Positions 47,766 to 62,897 of a stretch of DNA of 64,000 nucleotides are shown one piece after another. The DNA is from Geobacillus vulcani PSS1. GTDB taxonomy: Bacteria > Bacillota > Bacilli > Bacillales > Anoxybacillaceae. The notes beneath the pieces are model-generated. The model ran no database searches, had not been told where the DNA came from, and saw only the letters and a program-made list of their open reading frames with translations. Location: the NCBI RefSeq assembly GCF_000733845.1, contig NZ_JPOI01000001.1, forward strand, positions 1,031,501-1,095,500. Reading direction: 5' to 3'. The first letter of the stretch is position 1; each line of letters opens with the position of its first letter. A program made the translations under genes and the position numbers.

Positions 47766-49055
47766 ATGGGGGGGACAAGTCGTCGGTTTGGTTTGCGCCT
47801 GAAGCTTGTCGTCTTTACGACAACGTTGGCGCTGATCACGTATTCAACGAGCGCCTTTTTCTTGTACGTTTTGTATGATCAATGGTTCGCCTCATGGAAC
47901 AAAAGCGTGTTCACGATGATCGTGTTGCTCCTTGGCATCTTTTGGTCCGGAGTGCTTGCCTATTTGGCCGCTGGCTGGATAATAAGACCTCTGCAACGGC
48001 TCGAGGAAGCGGCGGCAAAGGCGACAGAAGGGCATATTGATGAGGATGTTCCGTTGCCCTCTTCCAATGACGAAATTCGCTCGCTCGCTGTCGCGTTCAA
48101 CCGGATGCTCGGTCATTTGCGCGCGGTCGTCGCCAATGTGGAAGAGAGCGTAGCGCGCACGACTGAAAAGACGGCGGAAATGAGGCAGGCTTCCGAAACA
48201 GCATCAAACCGCGCACGTGATATGGCAACGACCATTGACGACATTTCCAAAGGGGCGGTGTCTTCGGCCGAGGCGATCCAAGAAGCGGCTGCTGCGGTCG
48301 AGGATGTGCTCGCCATCGCAGTAAAAGTCAAAGAAACAGCCGAGCGGGCGGAACAGTCGGTATATGGGATGGCGGAAACACTGAAGGCAAGCCGCGATGT
48401 CACCTATTCGCTTGTCAGCGGCATCGATCAGCTGGCTGACGATCAAGAACGGTCGCGGTCGGCTGTCAAGCAGCTCGAAGAACATGCCAATCAAATCGGC
48501 AACATTACGCTGCTTGTCGCTGACATTGCTGAACAGACGAATTTGCTGGCGCTTAATGCTTCCATTGAGGCAGCCCGCGCCGGCGAGTATGGCCGGGGGT
48601 TTGCCGTCGTCGCCGAGGAAGTGCGCAAGCTGGCTGATGAGAGCGCCAAGGCGGTCAAGAAAATCGCGGGACTGGTTGGTGACATTCAAAACGAAGTCGC
48701 CCGCGTGGTGGCGCAAATGGACAAGCAGGTGGCCGCTGCAAACGCCGAGGCGGCGAAAGGAGAGCGCACGAATGAGGCCATCGCAGCCATGGCGGCCTCG
48801 GCCGATGAAGTGATCCGCGCCGTCCATGACATCGTTGGGTTGGCCAAGCGCCAAATGGAGCATATGGAGCGAGCCGCGGCCCAGACGCAAGAAGTGGCAG
48901 CGATCGCCGAGCAGACGTCCGCCGGCGCGCTCGAAGTGGCGGCGGCGATGGAGGAGCAGGCCGCATCGATCCATGACGTGCATAAACTGGCTGGCGAGTT
49001 GGTTGAACAAGCCGAACAATTGCGGGCGGCTGTCGACCAGTTCCGCTCTCGTTGA
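47766..49055 (+). CDS. Methyl-accepting chemotaxis protein lacking a large sensor domain
   Basis: This 429-residue chemoreceptor-like protein has two closely spaced transmembrane helices (about 13-36 and 48-72) with only about 11 residues between them. A HAMP domain (about 70-125) and a long signalling coiled coil with hairpin tip [20 protein letters not shown] follow. There is thus no periplasmic ligand domain, so it may sense membrane state or a cytoplasmic signal. The ATG at 47766 follows AGGGGAAA; GTG at 47751 overlaps that site. I recall no such gene between ywlE and rpiB in B. subtilis. Confidence 0.92.
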   Translation: MGGTSRRFGLRLKLVVFTTTLALITYSTSAFFLYVLYDQWFASWNKSVFTMIVLLLGIFWSGVLAYLAAGWIIRPLQRLEEAAAKATEGHIDEDVPLPSSNDEIRSLAVAFNRMLGHLRAVVANVEESVARTTEKTAEMRQASETASNRARDMATTIDDISKGAVSSAEAIQEAAAAVEDVLAIAVKVKETAERAEQSVYGMAETLKASRDVTYSLVSGIDQLADDQERSRSAVKQLEEHANQIGNITLLVADIAEQTNLLALNASIEAARAGEYGRGFAVVAEEVRKLADESAKAVKKIAGLVGDIQNEVARVVAQMDKQVAAANAEAAKGERTNEAIAAMAASADEVIRAVHDIVGLAKRQMEHMERAAAQTQEVAAIAEQTSAGALEVAAAMEEQAASIHDVHKLAGELVEQAEQLRAAVDQFRSR

Positions 49056-49152
49056 TGCACGTGCAAGCACATGATTCATCGAAAGGAGGAAGGGCGATTT
49101 CTCCTTGGCTTTCGCTATCACTGCGAGGTCGGAGGCTCTTCGCCCGAACGTG

Positions 49153-49599
49153 ATGAAGGTCGCCATTGCTTCTGACCATGGTGGAATTCGCATTCGTGAG
49201 GAAATTAAAGCACTGTTGGATGAAATGGGAATTGAGTACACCGATTTTGGCTGCGATTGTGAAACATCGGTCGATTATCCGGATTACGCGCTTCCGGTCG
49301 CGGAAAAAGTGGCGCGCGGCGAATTTGACCGCGGCATTTTGATCTGCGGCACCGGCATCGGCATGACGATCGCCGCCAACAAAGTGAAAGGGGTTCGTTG
49401 CGCCCTTTGCCACGACGTCTACAGCGCCAAGCTGACGCGCATGCATAATGACAGCAACATTCTCGCGATGGGCGAGCGCGTCATCGGCCCTGGATTGGCG
49501 CGCGAAATCGCCAAGGCATGGCTGGAGACCGAATTTGAAGGTGGGCGCCACGCGCGGCGGATCGGCAAAATCGCCGACTATGAAAACAAGCATTTGTAA
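49153..49599 (+). CDS. rpiB: Ribose-5-phosphate isomerase B
   Basis: RpiB interconverts ribose 5-phosphate and ribulose 5-phosphate. The 148 residues carry SDHGG (residues 7-11), the catalytic Cys in ILICGTGIGMTIAANK (about 67), and RMHNDSNILAMGERV. The ATG at 49153 aligns with B. subtilis RpiB, but the nearest GGAGG is 17 bases upstream. A longer TTG start at 49105, 15 codons upstream with AAAGGAGGA nearby, or GTG at 49150, cannot be excluded. It is followed by ywlG after a MITE-like insertion. Confidence 0.93.
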   Translation: MKVAIASDHGGIRIREEIKALLDEMGIEYTDFGCDCETSVDYPDYALPVAEKVARGEFDRGILICGTGIGMTIAANKVKGVRCALCHDVYSAKLTRMHNDSNILAMGERVIGPGLAREIAKAWLETEFEGGRHARRIGKIADYENKHL

Positions 49600-49610
49600 G
49601 GAAGAACCAA

Positions 49611-49634
49611 GGCCGCATCGGAGCTGATGCGGCC
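49611..49634 (+). terminator. Hairpin after rpiB
   Basis: GGCCGCATC (49611-49619) pairs perfectly with GATGCGGCC (49626-49634); there is no T-run, so termination may be weak. Confidence 0.5.
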
Positions 49635-49754
49635 TGTGGGCCATAAGCGGAAGGTGTGGGCGTCTGGCTTCATGAGGGCAGTGGCGCAAGGCTGGGAATC
49701 CGGCGATGTTCACAACAAATGCCGCTCATCTTTAGCGAATGATTGGTGAAAATA

Positions 49755-49887
49755 CTAGAAGGCCATTGAAAAACAGCCGTTTTTTGAAATCAATGATTCT
49801 CAAGTGAAGAGCAACATTTATAAGGTTTCTTAATTTGAAAAGCGACGTGATGGAGCCGCATTCTCTGTTACATCACCAGACTTCTAG
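49755..49887 (+). mobile_element. MITE-like element, copy 2
   Basis: This 133-bp element starts CTAGAAGGCCATTGAAAAAC and ends TTACATCACCAGACTTCTAG. It aligns with 34288-34426 over its length with several small gaps. The CTAGAAG/CTTCTAG termini are conserved while the interior has drifted. It has no coding capacity and the same orientation as copy 1. Confidence 0.75.
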
Positions 49888-49935
49888 TGTTCGTCAAGGA
49901 TAGTGTGGAGCACACCGTGCGAAGGAGGAAAGGGC

Positions 49936-50514
49936 ATGGACGCACGATGGACTGAATGGCGGCAACAATGGCAAGCTATCTTGCGTGAATTTCGCCAGCA
50001 GGCGCCGCTTGGCCGCGGCGATGTCGTTGTGATCGGCTGCAGCACGAGCGAGGTGCTTGGCGAGCGGATCGGCACGGCGGGATCGATGGACGTGGCCGCC
50101 ATGCTGTTTGCTGAGCTTGATGAGTGGCGGCGCGAAACCGGCATTGCGCTCGCGTTTCAATGTTGCGAACATTTAAACCGCGCGCTTGTCGTTGAACGGG
50201 AAACCGCTAAAGCTCACGGGCTGGAGATCGTTTCTGTCGTTCCGGTGCCGAAAGCGGGCGGGTCGCTGGCCGCCTATGCCTATCGAAAGCTCGATGACCC
50301 GGTTGTCGTCGAGGCGATTCGCGCTGATGCCGGCATTGACATTGGCCATACGCTCATCGGCATGCATTTGAAGCCGGTCGCCGTTCCGGTGCGCGTTTCC
50401 GTGAAGCATATTGGGTCCGCATGCGTAACGCTGGCGAAAACGCGGCCGAAGCTGATCGGCGGCGCCCGCGCGGTCTACTCGTTGGAAAATCCGAATGATT
50501 CCTGTTCTTTCTAG
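49936..50514 (+). CDS. ywlG: YwlG-like DUF436 (TIGR01440) protein
   Basis: This 192-residue protein matches the conserved YwlG/DUF436 family; its function is unknown. Conserved blocks are [35 protein letters not shown] and [19 protein letters not shown]. The cysteine pair in QCCEH is notable. The ATG at 49936 with AAGGAGG seven bases upstream is preferred to a start at 49903. It lies upstream of glyA as in B. subtilis, but glyA has its own promoter. Confidence 0.85.
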   Translation: MDARWTEWRQQWQAILREFRQQAPLGRGDVVVIGCSTSEVLGERIGTAGSMDVAAMLFAELDEWRRETGIALAFQCCEHLNRALVVERETAKAHGLEIVSVVPVPKAGGSLAAYAYRKLDDPVVVEAIRADAGIDIGHTLIGMHLKPVAVPVRVSVKHIGSACVTLAKTRPKLIGGARAVYSLENPNDSCSF

Positions 50515-50534
50515 CGATTTCATTCATTTTTTCT

Positions 50535-50577
50535 TTGAATTTGCCTCGCTAAAACTGATAAAATAAAAACGAATATT
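50535..50577 (+). promoter_or_regulatory. glyA promoter with PurR-box-like site
   Basis: TTGAAT (50535-50540), an 18-bp spacer and TAAAAT (50559-50564) adjoin AAAAACGAATATT (50565-50577). That 13-mer is identical to one in the purine-permease operator near 8967-8979. PurR controls glyA in B. subtilis. A second, inverted box is not clear here. Confidence 0.55.
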
Positions 50578-50606
50578 CACTGATTTCGCATAAGGGGGAG
50601 CTATTG

Positions 50607-51845
50607 ATGAATTACTTGCCACAACAAGATCCGCAAGTGTTCGCCGCCATTGAACAAGAGCGGAAACGGCAGCATGCGAAAATTGAGCTGATCGCTTCGG
50701 AAAACTTCGTCAGCCGCGCGGTCATGGAAGCGCAAGGGTCGGTGCTGACGAACAAATACGCCGAAGGCTATCCGGGCCGCCGCTACTACGGCGGTTGTGA
50801 ATATGTCGACATCGTCGAAGAGTTGGCGCGCGAGCGGGCGAAGCAATTGTTCGGAGCGGAGCATGCGAACGTCCAGCCGCACTCGGGGGCGCAGGCGAAC
50901 ATGGCCGTTTATTTCACCGTTCTTGAGCACGGCGATACAGTGCTTGGCATGAACTTGTCGCACGGCGGCCATTTGACGCACGGCAGCCCAGTCAATTTCA
51001 GCGGCATTCAGTACCATTTTGTCGAATACGGCGTCGATCCGGAAACGCATGTTATTGACTATGACGACGTGCGCGAAAAAGCGCGCCTTCACCGGCCGAA
51101 GCTGATCGTTGCCGGCGCGAGCGCCTATCCGCGCATCATCGACTTCGCTAAGTTCCGCGAGATTGCCGATGAAGTCGGCGCCTATTTAATGGTTGACATG
51201 GCCCATATTGCCGGTCTTGTTGCGGCAGGTGTTCATCCGAATCCGGTTCCGTACGCCCATTTCGTTACGACGACGACGCACAAAACGCTGCGCGGCCCGC
51301 GCGGCGGGATGATTTTATGCCAGGAGCAGTTCGCCAAACAAATTGACAAAGCCATTTTCCCTGGCATTCAAGGCGGCCCGCTCATGCATGTCATTGCCGC
51401 CAAAGCTGTTGCGCTCGGCGAAGCGCTGCAAGACGACTTTAAAATCTACGCGAAGCGCGTCGTGGAGAATGCCAAACGGCTCGCGGCCGCCTTGCAAAAC
51501 GAAGGATTCACCCTCATTTCCGGCGGCACGGACAACCATTTGCTGCTTGTCGATTTGCGACCGCAGCAGCTGACAGGGAAAACGGCGGAGAAAGTGCTCG
51601 ATGAGGTCGGGATTACGGTCAATAAAAACACGATTCCGTACGATCCAGAAAGCCCGTTTGTTACAAGCGGCATCCGCATCGGCACGGCCGCGGTCACGAC
51701 GCGCGGCTTCGGCTTGGAAGAGATGGACGAAATTGCCGCCATTATCGGTCTCGTGCTGAAAAACAAAGACAACGAACAGGCGTTGGAAGAAGCGCGTCAA
51801 CGCGTCGCCGCTTTGACGGAAAAGTTCCCGCTCTATCAAGACTAA
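50607..51845 (+). CDS. glyA: Serine hydroxymethyltransferase
   Basis: GlyA makes glycine and 5,10-methylene-tetrahydrofolate from serine. The 412-residue PLP enzyme has the Schiff-base Lys in [14 protein letters not shown] (about residue 226), [11 protein letters not shown] near the N-terminus and YYGGCEYVD. The length equals the structurally known G. stearothermophilus enzyme. The ATG at 50607 with AAGGGGGAG upstream is used; a TTG one codon earlier is possible. A PurR-box-like site suggests coupling to purine supply. Confidence 0.97.
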   Translation: MNYLPQQDPQVFAAIEQERKRQHAKIELIASENFVSRAVMEAQGSVLTNKYAEGYPGRRYYGGCEYVDIVEELARERAKQLFGAEHANVQPHSGAQANMAVYFTVLEHGDTVLGMNLSHGGHLTHGSPVNFSGIQYHFVEYGVDPETHVIDYDDVREKARLHRPKLIVAGASAYPRIIDFAKFREIADEVGAYLMVDMAHIAGLVAAGVHPNPVPYAHFVTTTTHKTLRGPRGGMILCQEQFAKQIDKAIFPGIQGGPLMHVIAAKAVALGEALQDDFKIYAKRVVENAKRLAAALQNEGFTLISGGTDNHLLLVDLRPQQLTGKTAEKVLDEVGITVNKNTIPYDPESPFVTSGIRIGTAAVTTRGFGLEEMDEIAAIIGLVLKNKDNEQALEEARQRVAALTEKFPLYQD

Positions 51846-51878
51846 GCGCAGCCGCCGCTTCGTCCGAAACTGTACGGT

Positions 51879-51912
51879 GCACCGCCTCCGGACTTGGCGG
51901 TGCGCCTTTTTC
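51879..51912 (+). terminator. Terminator of glyA
   Basis: GCACCGCC (51879-51886) pairs with GGCGGTGC (51896-51903), then GCCTTTTT. Confidence 0.88.
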
Positions 51913-51926
51913 CGTTCGTTCGGTAG

Positions 51927-51955
51927 TTGAACAGGCGCTCGTTTTCCAGTAGAAT
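51927..51955 (+). promoter_or_regulatory. Sigma-A promoter of upp
   Basis: TTGAAC (51927-51932), a 17-bp spacer and TAGAAT (51950-51955) lie 45 bp before upp. Confidence 0.65.
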
Positions 51956-51996
51956 GTATAGAAGTGCAGCGCATACATACGGAAGAGGAGAGTTGA

Positions 51997-52629
<633 letters not shown>

Positions 52630-52641
52630 CAGTTGTAAGGC

Positions 52642-52660
52642 GCCCCGCGCCGCGCGGGGC
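52642..52660 (+). terminator. GC-rich hairpin after upp
   Basis: GCCCCGCG (52642-52649) pairs with CGCGGGGC (52653-52660) around a 3-base loop, without a T-run. Confidence 0.5.
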
Positions 52661-52914
52661 TCGCATTCCATTCAGTGGCGGAGAGGGTGCCTTGCCCATG
52701 CGTCAGTTAAGCGTTTGCATCGAATAGGCCGCGGCAGAAAGATGGCGCTGAGAAACCGTTTCATTTGCAAAGCCAAGTATACAGGATAATGAAAAGGAAA
52801 ATAGGCTAAAAATAAAATATACCATTATACATCATCATTGTGAGAAGAAAATGAGAAATTGTCACAAATTATTAATATTTGCCCTATGTGAATGAGGTTT
52901 TACGTGGAAACACA

Positions 52915-52943
52915 TTGACATTGACCAGACCGTATTGTATTCT
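52915..52943 (+). promoter_or_regulatory. Promoter of the atp operon
   Basis: TTGACA (52915-52920), a 17-bp spacer and TATTCT (52938-52943) lie 55 bp before atpZ. The AT-rich sequence upstream could act as an UP element. Confidence 0.72.
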
Positions 52944-52997
52944 TTACAAGGGGTAGATTGAGAAGGTTTTCATTATCCATTTAAAGGGTGTATTGGC

Positions 52998-53219
52998 ATG
53001 TCCCCAAAGCAGCGCCACCCGTTTCAAGCCATGGCGTTGATGTCCGCCATCGTCTCCCAACTTGTCGGTTCGATTTTGGTCGGCGTTTTCGGCGGGAGAT
53101 GGATCGATGATCGATTTGGCACCGAGCCGATCTTTTTGATCGTCGGACTTTTGCTTGGACTGGCGGCCGGCGTGTACGCCATGTTGCGCTTGATCCGCCA
53201 ATATTTCTCTGAGGAGTAA
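52998..53219 (+). CDS. atpZ: AtpZ, small F1Fo-associated membrane protein
   Basis: This 73-residue protein with two hydrophobic helices matches AtpZ, which heads the atp operon in alkaliphilic and thermophilic Bacillaceae. In other species AtpZ with AtpI is linked to Mg2+/Ca2+ uptake and c-ring assembly or stability. The loop GGRWIDDRFGTEPIF is the family signature. AAAGGGTG precedes the ATG. It is four bases upstream of atpI. Confidence 0.88.
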   Translation: MSPKQRHPFQAMALMSAIVSQLVGSILVGVFGGRWIDDRFGTEPIFLIVGLLLGLAAGVYAMLRLIRQYFSEE

Positions 53220-53223
53220 TAAA

Positions 53224-53607
53224 ATGGGAAATCTTCAAGCGATGTTTTGGCGGCAAGTGAGGTACATATTGTATTTGCTCGCCATCTATACGCTCGGCTT
53301 TGGGTTTACGCCATATAAAACCGTTTTTCTCAGTCTGATTCTTGGCACATCGATCAGCCTCCTCATGGTTTGGAACTTAACTTGGAAAATCGAAAAATTC
53401 GGACAAGCAGTGGCGGCGCGCAAAAAAGTGCGTACATTGGGCACCTTGTCGCGTTTGGCGCTTGCTGCGTTGGCTGCTGTCATTGTTCTGACGTATCCGC
53501 AACATTTTCATATCGTGCCAACCGTTTTGGGATTAATGACATCCTACATTGTCATTATAATAGATTTCTTCTTTCACAAATGGAAAAACGATAAGCTGCA
53601 GGTATGA
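53224..53607 (+). CDS. atpI: ATP synthase protein I
   Basis: AtpI is a small polytopic protein that assists c-ring assembly. The 127-residue product has four predicted transmembrane helices and the charged loop WKIEKFGQAVAARKKVRTLG. GAGGAG at the end of atpZ serves as its ribosome-binding site, implying coupled translation. The place between atpZ and atpB is typical. Confidence 0.9.
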   Translation: MGNLQAMFWRQVRYILYLLAIYTLGFGFTPYKTVFLSLILGTSISLLMVWNLTWKIEKFGQAVAARKKVRTLGTLSRLALAALAAVIVLTYPQHFHIVPTVLGLMTSYIVIIIDFFFHKWKNDKLQV

Positions 53608-53618
53608 AAGCGAGGTGA

Positions 53619-54338
<720 letters not shown>

Positions 54339-54384
54339 GCATTCCTTTTCATTAGAGCAAGACTTGAATGAAACATTACTTTAA

Positions 54385-54627
<243 letters not shown>

Positions 54628-54646
54628 GAAATGGATATGGAAAGTG

Positions 54647-54681
54647 ATGGCGAAGTTCGTGTCAACGACCACCTTCGCCAT
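54647..54681 (+). other. Intra-operon hairpin between atpE and atpF
   Basis: ATGGCGAAG (54647-54655) pairs perfectly with CTTCGCCAT (54673-54681), loop 17, followed by TCCTTT. It sits in the largest non-coding gap inside the operon. It could stabilise an atpE-containing mRNA end or attenuate transcription into atpF. Confidence 0.7.
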
Positions 54682-54738
54682 TCCTTTATGTGCGATTTTG
54701 CGAGATCGCGTCGGTGCGATAGCTGTCGAAAGGAGTGA

Positions 54739-57347
<2,609 letters not shown>

Positions 57348-57386
57348 GGCCGCGACGGGGGCATATCGCCCCCTCTCGCCTGTTAG

Positions 57387-59723
<2,337 letters not shown>

Positions 59724-59733
59724 CCCGGGATAG

Positions 59734-60146
<413 letters not shown>

Positions 60147-60147
<1 letters not shown>

Positions 60148-60178
60148 AAAGCGGGGGAGTTTCCCCTGCTTTTTTTTG
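60147..60178 (+). terminator. First terminator of the atp operon
   Basis: AAAAAGC-GGGGGA and TCCCC-TGC-TTTTTTT form a GC stem right after the atpC stop with a long T-run. Confidence 0.88.
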
Positions 60179-60205
60179 ATGAAAACGGAACAATCGTTCA
60201 TCAAG

Positions 60206-60233
60206 GAGAGGGGCAAACGCCCTCTCTTTTTTT
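60206..60233 (+). terminator. Second terminator of the atp operon
   Basis: GAGAGGG (60206-60212) pairs with CCCTCTC (60220-60226), followed by TTTTTTT. Confidence 0.82.
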
Positions 60234-60464
60234 CGCACCGTTTTAAAGGACGATCAAGAAGTCAGCCGGTGCTAAGAGGAAGCGCTTGAGAAGGGGGCGA
60301 ATGTTCCGCCCATGCTTTTTATAAAAAATGATGCAGCGGATCGGTCGGCTTGGGCCATGGCTGAACTGCATCGATCGCTGTCTCTCGGCATTCCGTCGTT
60401 TCAACAAAGCCCGAAGCGCTTATATGAATGGATACCGTGTTGGCAGTGTGAACTTGAAGTTTTG

Positions 60465-60493
60465 CTGACACGGCTGGATATAAATGTTATAAT
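60465..60493 (+). promoter_or_regulatory. Promoter of the nuo operon
   Basis: CTGACA (60465-60470), a 17-bp spacer and TATAAT (60488-60493) with a TGT extension give a strong sigma-A promoter 75 bp before nuoA. Confidence 0.7.
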
Positions 60494-60568
60494 GAAATAG
60501 AAGGAATTGTTGAAAAATTTCATCATTAACACCATACGTATGTAGTAAAACGGAAGGGGGCGAGCTGG

Positions 60569-60937
60569 TTGAGCAACATCTATGCCAACAGTTATTTGAT
60601 CATCTTCGTCTTCCTTTGCCTCGGTGTGCTGTTGCCGGTCGGGGCGCTCACGGCCGGGCGGTGGCTGCGGCCGCACGTGCCGGACGAGAGGAAGGCGACA
60701 ACGTATGAAAGCGGTAACAATCCATTTCACGACTCGCGCGTTCAGTTTCAAGTTCGGTACTACCTATTTGCCTTGCTGTTTGTCATTTTTGATGTTGAGA
60801 CAGTGTTTTTGTATCCATGGGCTGTTGTCTATGACCAACTCGGCTTGTTCGCGTTAGTGGAAATGATCATTTTCATCGCTTTGCTTGCCATTGGCCTTAT
60901 TTATGCTTGGAAAAAGAAGGTGTTACGATGGATGTGA
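60569..60937 (+). CDS. nuoA: NADH-quinone oxidoreductase subunit A
   Basis: NuoA is a small membrane subunit of complex I. The 122 residues have three transmembrane helices and the signature [12 protein letters not shown] with the conserved acidic pair in [12 protein letters not shown]. The start is TTG at 60569 after GGAAGGGGGC. It overlaps nuoB by ten bases. It heads a nuo operon; Bacillus-type operons have nuoABCDHIJKLMN and lack the NADH-oxidising nuoEFG. Confidence 0.95.
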   Translation: MSNIYANSYLIIFVFLCLGVLLPVGALTAGRWLRPHVPDERKATTYESGNNPFHDSRVQFQVRYYLFALLFVIFDVETVFLYPWAVVYDQLGLFALVEMIIFIALLAIGLIYAWKKKVLRWM

Positions 60938-61440
60938 AATGGGAAGGATTTTCCAAAACCGAAATGGAAGAGGTAAAGCGAAACGTCTTTTTGACGACGT
61001 TGGAACAGTTGAAAGGATGGGCCCGAAGCAGTTCGCTTTGGCCGTTGACGTTCGGCCTTGCCTGCTGCGCCATCGAGATGATGGCGGTCGGCGGCGCCCA
61101 TTATGACCTCGACCGATTCGGCTCGTTTTTCCGTGCCTCGCCGCGGCAGGCGGACGTCATGATCGTCTCGGGCACAGTGACGAAAAAAATGGCGCCGCTC
61201 TTGCGTCGATTGTATGACCAAATGCCCGAACCGAAGTGGGTCATCGCTATGGGTTCTTGTGCGACAGCGGGCGGACCGTACGTCAAATCGTACAGCGTCG
61301 TCAAAGGGGTCGACCAGATCGTTCCCGTTGACGTGTACATACCGGGCTGTCCGCCCAACCCTGCGGCGCTCATTTACGGCATTCATAAATTGAAAGAAAA
61401 AATTCGCTTGGAAGCCAAAACAGGGAAGAAGGTGTTGTAA
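60928..61440 (+). CDS. nuoB: NADH-quinone oxidoreductase subunit B
   Basis: NuoB carries the N2 iron-sulphur cluster next to the quinone site. The 170-residue protein has the ligands in [19 protein letters not shown] and PGCPPNP. The ATG at 60928, seven bases after GAAGG, lies inside the end of nuoA; an in-frame ATG at 60907 is rejected. The stop is followed two bases later by nuoC. Confidence 0.96.
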   Translation: MDVKWEGFSKTEMEEVKRNVFLTTLEQLKGWARSSSLWPLTFGLACCAIEMMAVGGAHYDLDRFGSFFRASPRQADVMIVSGTVTKKMAPLLRRLYDQMPEPKWVIAMGSCATAGGPYVKSYSVVKGVDQIVPVDVYIPGCPPNPAALIYGIHKLKEKIRLEAKTGKKVL

Positions 61441-61442
61441 CA

Positions 61443-62894
61443 ATGGATCAGGAAAAAGATTTGGCCCAGCGAAAAAAGGAAGCGGCCGAGCGGGCGAAAC
61501 AATTGGCCCGTGAACGGCTCGCCGCCAAGCAGGCCGCCGAACAGACCCAGCCAGCCGCTGGACGAGGCAGCCTGCCAACGGATGAGGCGAATGCGGATGC
61601 AGCTCCGCCCACCGGCCCCATAAAAGAAGCGCCGAGAACGGAACTGCCGGCTTCAGCAGAAGATCTCGCCTCTGCAAAAAAACGAGCCGCCGAGGAAGCG
61701 CGGGCGAGGGCGGCGGAACTGCGGAGGCAGCGTGAGGCGGCGAACGATGGTGCGGCGACCGGAGACGACCTTGAGGCGGCGAAGCGAAAGGCGGCGGAGG
61801 AAGCGCGGGCGAGGGCGGCAGAACTGCGGAGGCAGCGTGAGGCGGCGGCGACTGGTGCGGCGACCGGGGACGACCTTGAGGCAGCGAAGCGGAAGGCGGC
61901 GGAGGAAGCGCGGGCGAAGGCGGCGGAACTGCGGAGGCAGCGCGAGGCGGCGAACGATGGTGCGGCGACCGGGGACGACCTTGAGGCGGCGAAGCGGAAG
62001 GCGGCGGAGGAAGCGCGGGCGAGGGCGGCAGAACTGCGGAGGCAGCGTGAGGCGGCGGCGACTGGTGCGGCGACCGGGGACGACCTTGAGGCGGCGAAGC
62101 GGAAGGCGGCGGAGGAAGCGCGGGCGAAGGCGGCGGAACTGCGGAGGCAGCGCGAGGCGGCAAACGATGGGGCGGCGGACGAGGACCTGGAACTCGCGAA
62201 GAAAAAGGCGGCTGCGGCTGCCAAGGCGAAGGCCGCGGCCGCCGCGAAAGCGCGGGCGGCCGCGATGGCGAAGCAGCAAGGCGATGCGTCCGAAGATGAT
62301 GAGTTAGCGAAGCAAAAAGCGGCAGCGGCGGCAAAGGCAAAAGCAGCGGCCGCCGCCCGGGCGAAGGCGAAAGCCGCTGACGCTGACGGAGGGACGGAAC
62401 AGCCGCCCTCCCCGTCGCCGAACGATCCGCTGCTTGAAAAATATGTCCGCATCATTCGTGAGCATCTTGGTCCGGATGTGCTCGAAGACGCGTATATCAA
62501 CCGGCTGGCGAAAGACGTGCCGACGCTTGTCGTGAAAAAAGAGGCGTACTACAAAATCGCTGAGTTGTTGAAAGGCCATGAACAGCTCCGCTTTGACTAT
62601 TTATCCGAGCTGCACGGCACCGATTTCGAGACGCATATGGAAGTGTACGTCCACTTGTACTCGTACCCAAACCGGCAGCCGGCGGCGCTGAAAGTGAAAA
62701 TCGAGCGCGACAACCCGGAAATCGATTCGCTCGTCCCGCTTTGGCCGGGGGCGAACTGGCCGGAGTGCGAGGCGTATGATTTGCTTGGCATCCGCTTCCG
62801 CGGCCACCCGAACTTGATCCGCATCTTCCTAGGGGAGCAATGGGTCGGTCATCCGCTGCGCAAAGATTATGAGCCGTATGATGCGGAGGTGTGA
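61443..62894 (+). CDS. nuoC: NADH-quinone oxidoreductase subunit C with repetitive Ala/Glu/Arg-rich N-terminal extension
   Basis: The C-terminal ~150 residues (from about 330) are a normal NuoC 30-kDa domain: YVHLYSYPNRQPAALKVKIE, SLVPLWPGANWPECEAYDLL and HPLRKDYEP. The first ~325 residues are low-complexity. Five 35-residue units with core AAEEARA(R/K)AAELRRQREAA span residues 73-247, followed by Lys/Ala runs. The unit DNA repeats exactly every 105 bp, and units alternate so that pairs form a 210-bp repeat. The extension is strongly helical and charged. Alanine/lysine-rich NuoC extensions are known in Bacillaceae, but their role is not. Confidence 0.92.
   Translation: MDQEKDLAQRKKEAAERAKQLARERLAAKQAAEQTQPAAGRGSLPTDEANADAAPPTGPIKEAPRTELPASAEDLASAKKRAAEEARARAAELRRQREAANDGAATGDDLEAAKRKAAEEARARAAELRRQREAAATGAATGDDLEAAKRKAAEEARAKAAELRRQREAANDGAATGDDLEAAKRKAAEEARARAAELRRQREAAATGAATGDDLEAAKRKAAEEARAKAAELRRQREAANDGAADEDLELAKKKAAAAAKAKAAAAAKARAAAMAKQQGDASEDDELAKQKAAAAAKAKAAAAARAKAKAADADGGTEQPPSPSPNDPLLEKYVRIIREHLGPDVLEDAYINRLAKDVPTLVVKKEAYYKIAELLKGHEQLRFDYLSELHGTDFETHMEVYVHLYSYPNRQPAALKVKIERDNPEIDSLVPLWPGANWPECEAYDLLGIRFRGHPNLIRIFLGEQWVGHPLRKDYEPYDAEV
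61659..62183 (+). repeat. Five tandem 105-bp repeats inside nuoC
   Basis: Units begin at 61659, 61764, 61869, 61974 and 62079. The last four start GACGACCTTGAGGC. Units 2 and 4 encode ARA...EAAATG and units 3 and 5 encode AKA...EAANDG, indicating duplication of a 210-bp block. Confidence 0.92.
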
Positions 62895-62897
62895 ACG

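Larger units (their letters stand above)
49600..49935 (+). other. rpiB-ywlG intergenic region carrying a MITE-like copy
   Basis: These 336 bp hold the rpiB hairpin (49611-49634) and MITE-like copy 2 (49755-49887). No other gene, promoter or RNA was recognised. Confidence 0.6.
52630..52997 (+). other. upp-atp intergenic region
   Basis: These 368 bp contain the upp hairpin (52642-52660), an AT-rich stretch (about 52790-52890) and the atp promoter (52915-52943). No gene is visible. Confidence 0.6.
60148..60568 (+). other. atp-nuo intergenic region
   Basis: These 421 bp contain two terminators (60147-60178, 60206-60233) and the nuo promoter (60465-60493). A 62-codon frame at 60312-60500 has no good ribosome-binding site and runs through the promoter, so it is not called. 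Confidence 0.6.

Noticed and set aside
60312..60500. A 62-codon frame between atpC and nuoA
   Set aside because: It runs through the nuo promoter and has no plausible ribosome-binding site or recognisable family.
61659..62183. Regular repeats as a possible CRISPR array
   Set aside because: The period is 105 bp with no unique spacers, and the repeats are in frame within nuoC.
60901..62340. A 479-codon minus-strand open frame opposite nuoB/nuoC
   Set aside because: It arises from the GC-rich tandem repeats of nuoC; the translation is low-complexity Pro/Arg/Ser and has no ribosome-binding site.
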